A DNA stretch of 64,000 nt from Corynebacterium sp. p3-SID1241 (lineage in GTDB: Bacteria; Actinomycetota; Actinomycetes; Mycobacteriales; Mycobacteriaceae). Below the pieces are notes generated by a model. That model was not told where the DNA came from. It was given only the letters and a program-made list of their open reading frames with translations, and made no database searches. Both the position numbers and the translations under genes were made by a program. This document shows, in pieces, positions 63,278 through 64,000 of the stretch. Position 1 is the first letter of the stretch; each line of letters opens with the position of its first letter. The stretch is taken from assembly GCA_025144025.1 (NCBI GenBank), contig JALXWS010000008.1, positions 36,369-100,368 of the forward strand, written 5' to 3'.

Positions 63278-63378
63278 CAGGTGTGCTCCTTGGAGTTGAA
63301 ACGGAGCCGGGCATGACAAATAGCCGCCCGGCTAAAGGACCGGAGCGGTTTCTAACCTGCGGGAGGGAGAAAACCGCC

Positions 63379-63426
63379 TTAGCGGCTGGTGAGCGGCCGC
63401 ATGAAAACGGAACCTGAAATCAACAT
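63379..63426 (-). CDS. ermLP: erm(X) leader peptide
   Basis: The 15-codon ORF reads MLISGSVFMRPLTSR, the known leader of erm(X). Ribosome stalling on it in the presence of macrolide would open the erm(X) ribosome binding site. GC-rich complementary segments follow between 63280 and 63378, such as AGCCGCTAAGGCGG and CCGCC repeats. Confidence 0.9.
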   Translation of the reverse strand: MLISGSVFMRPLTSR

Positions 63427-63432
63427 GGGCCT

Positions 63433-63462
63433 ATCGTATCCAATTAATTTCGCAGGGTCCAA
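63433..63462 (-). promoter_or_regulatory. Promoter of erm(X)
   Basis: On the minus strand TTGGAC (63462-63457) and TACGAT (63438-63433) are separated by 18 bp. The start of transcription would be a few bases before or at the leader ATG (63426), so the leader mRNA has little or no 5' untranslated part. The 190 bp beyond (63463-63655) show no gene. Confidence 0.65.
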
Positions 63463-63655
63463 TACGGTGAGAAAGAAGACAACCGCACCGCAACAGTGCA
63501 AGACCTCTCTGGATTGGAATTTGTCCTACCTTCGGCTCGTCGTACAGACGCCACTGGCGTATTTTGTCTCTGGGCAACGAGGGGGAGTTACCCCCACCTC
63601 CGGATGTTTTTAAGGTGCACCCCTTATTACGCTGTGGTGCGGGAGTAGTTTTGTC

Positions 63656-63936
63656 CGACTGATCGGACTACCCACCGACGTGGGGCGGGTAGTTCGAGGT
63701 CCCAGCAGATGATCGCGTCGATTTCGCCGCGTTCAAAGGATGCCACCATGGCGTCGTAGTCGGGGCGAGCCACATTCTTCTTTGACGCGGAAATGGACTG
63801 ATCGACGTAGTTATGTCCTATGTCCAACGTCCAAGCCACGCTGCTTTGCAATGGCTTCACAGTCCTGACGCTGCCGGTCGATGGTGAGGCCATCCACGTC
63901 AGCGTCTCGCGAGATACGAAGGTAAATAGGAGCGCG
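63656..63936 (-). pseudogene. Decayed serine recombinase N-terminus
   Basis: On the minus strand TRAPIYLRISRDADVDGLTI and DRQRQDCEAIAKQRGLDVGH are read first; a duplicated ACATAGGACATA shifts the frame and the text goes on as NYVDQSISASKKNVARPDYD and GEIDAIICWDLE. This is the catalytic domain of a large serine recombinase (YLRIS with the catalytic serine). After CWDL the sequence departs from the family and an inverted repeat (CTACCC/GGGTAG) suggests a truncation by another element. Confidence 0.75.
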
Positions 63937-64000
63937 TGTTGCCAAACGCTGAAGTGCCCCGGGTTTTGTTCCTAGGCGTTTGCCTTGATTTCTATTATTG

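Overview
The window is chromosomal DNA of a Corynebacterium. It is rich in G+C over the first 52 kb and carries genus markers: two mycolyltransferases, a fused rmlCD gene, WhcA and RamB regulators, a cAMP-dependent GlxR regulator together with its cyclase, and a mycothiol-dependent formaldehyde dehydrogenase. From memory, the gene order follows known corynebacterial and mycobacterial blocks: pbp-whcA; glxR-nth-tlpA-nudix-marP-ephE; ssd-tadABC; helicase-csp-topA-cyclase-holB; fadH-MBL-rmlA-rmlCD-rmlB; lpd-ramB-sdhCAB. An intact erm(X) gene suggests a human-associated, macrolide-resistant species such as the C. striatum/simulans/aurimucosum group. The species cannot be fixed from this window alone.

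Region 1 (1-52.2 kb) is ordinary core genome. It holds cell-wall synthesis (class A PBP), stress and redox genes (WhcA, RidA, TlpA-like, NUDIX, MarP-like protease), DNA repair (Nth), a compact Tad/Flp pilus operon (13.8-18.3 kb), a DUF1998 helicase, CspA, TopA, a membrane adenylate cyclase, DNA polymerase III delta', tRNA-Thr(CGT), NagB, an acyl-CoA ligase, formaldehyde detoxification, dTDP-rhamnose synthesis, a DUF222-HNH protein, an M1 peptidase, two mycolyltransferases, lpd, ramB and sdhCAB. Cyclase and GlxR lie about 21 kb apart. Candidate GlxR, RamB and DtxR sites sit between ramB and sdhC, so central carbon and iron control can be read from the sequence.

Region 2 (52.2-64 kb) is an accessory mosaic with varied base composition. 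It starts with remnants of small genes, then a promoter followed by an RNA whose 3' part folds as a circularly permuted tRNA: T-arm, then a closed acceptor-like stem, then D-arm, with the remaining stem formed by AAAAAGG and CCTTTTT. It converges on a HEPN-motif protein gene. Next comes a serine resolvase. From there on, four related palindromic repeats (R1-R4, with a hairpin whose stem covaries between copies) separate cargo modules: MepB+GyrI-like; VOC+MarR and YjdF; and an ABC exporter. A family of three small membrane-peptide genes (MGKHS...; one intact, two frameshifted), two of them inside roughly 450-bp direct repeats, is interspersed among them. The end holds a decayed ISL3-type transposase, erm(X) with its leader peptide and promoter, and a decayed large serine recombinase.

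The most unusual elements are the permuted tRNA-like RNA with its convergent HEPN gene, and the repeat-bounded cargo array downstream of the resolvase.
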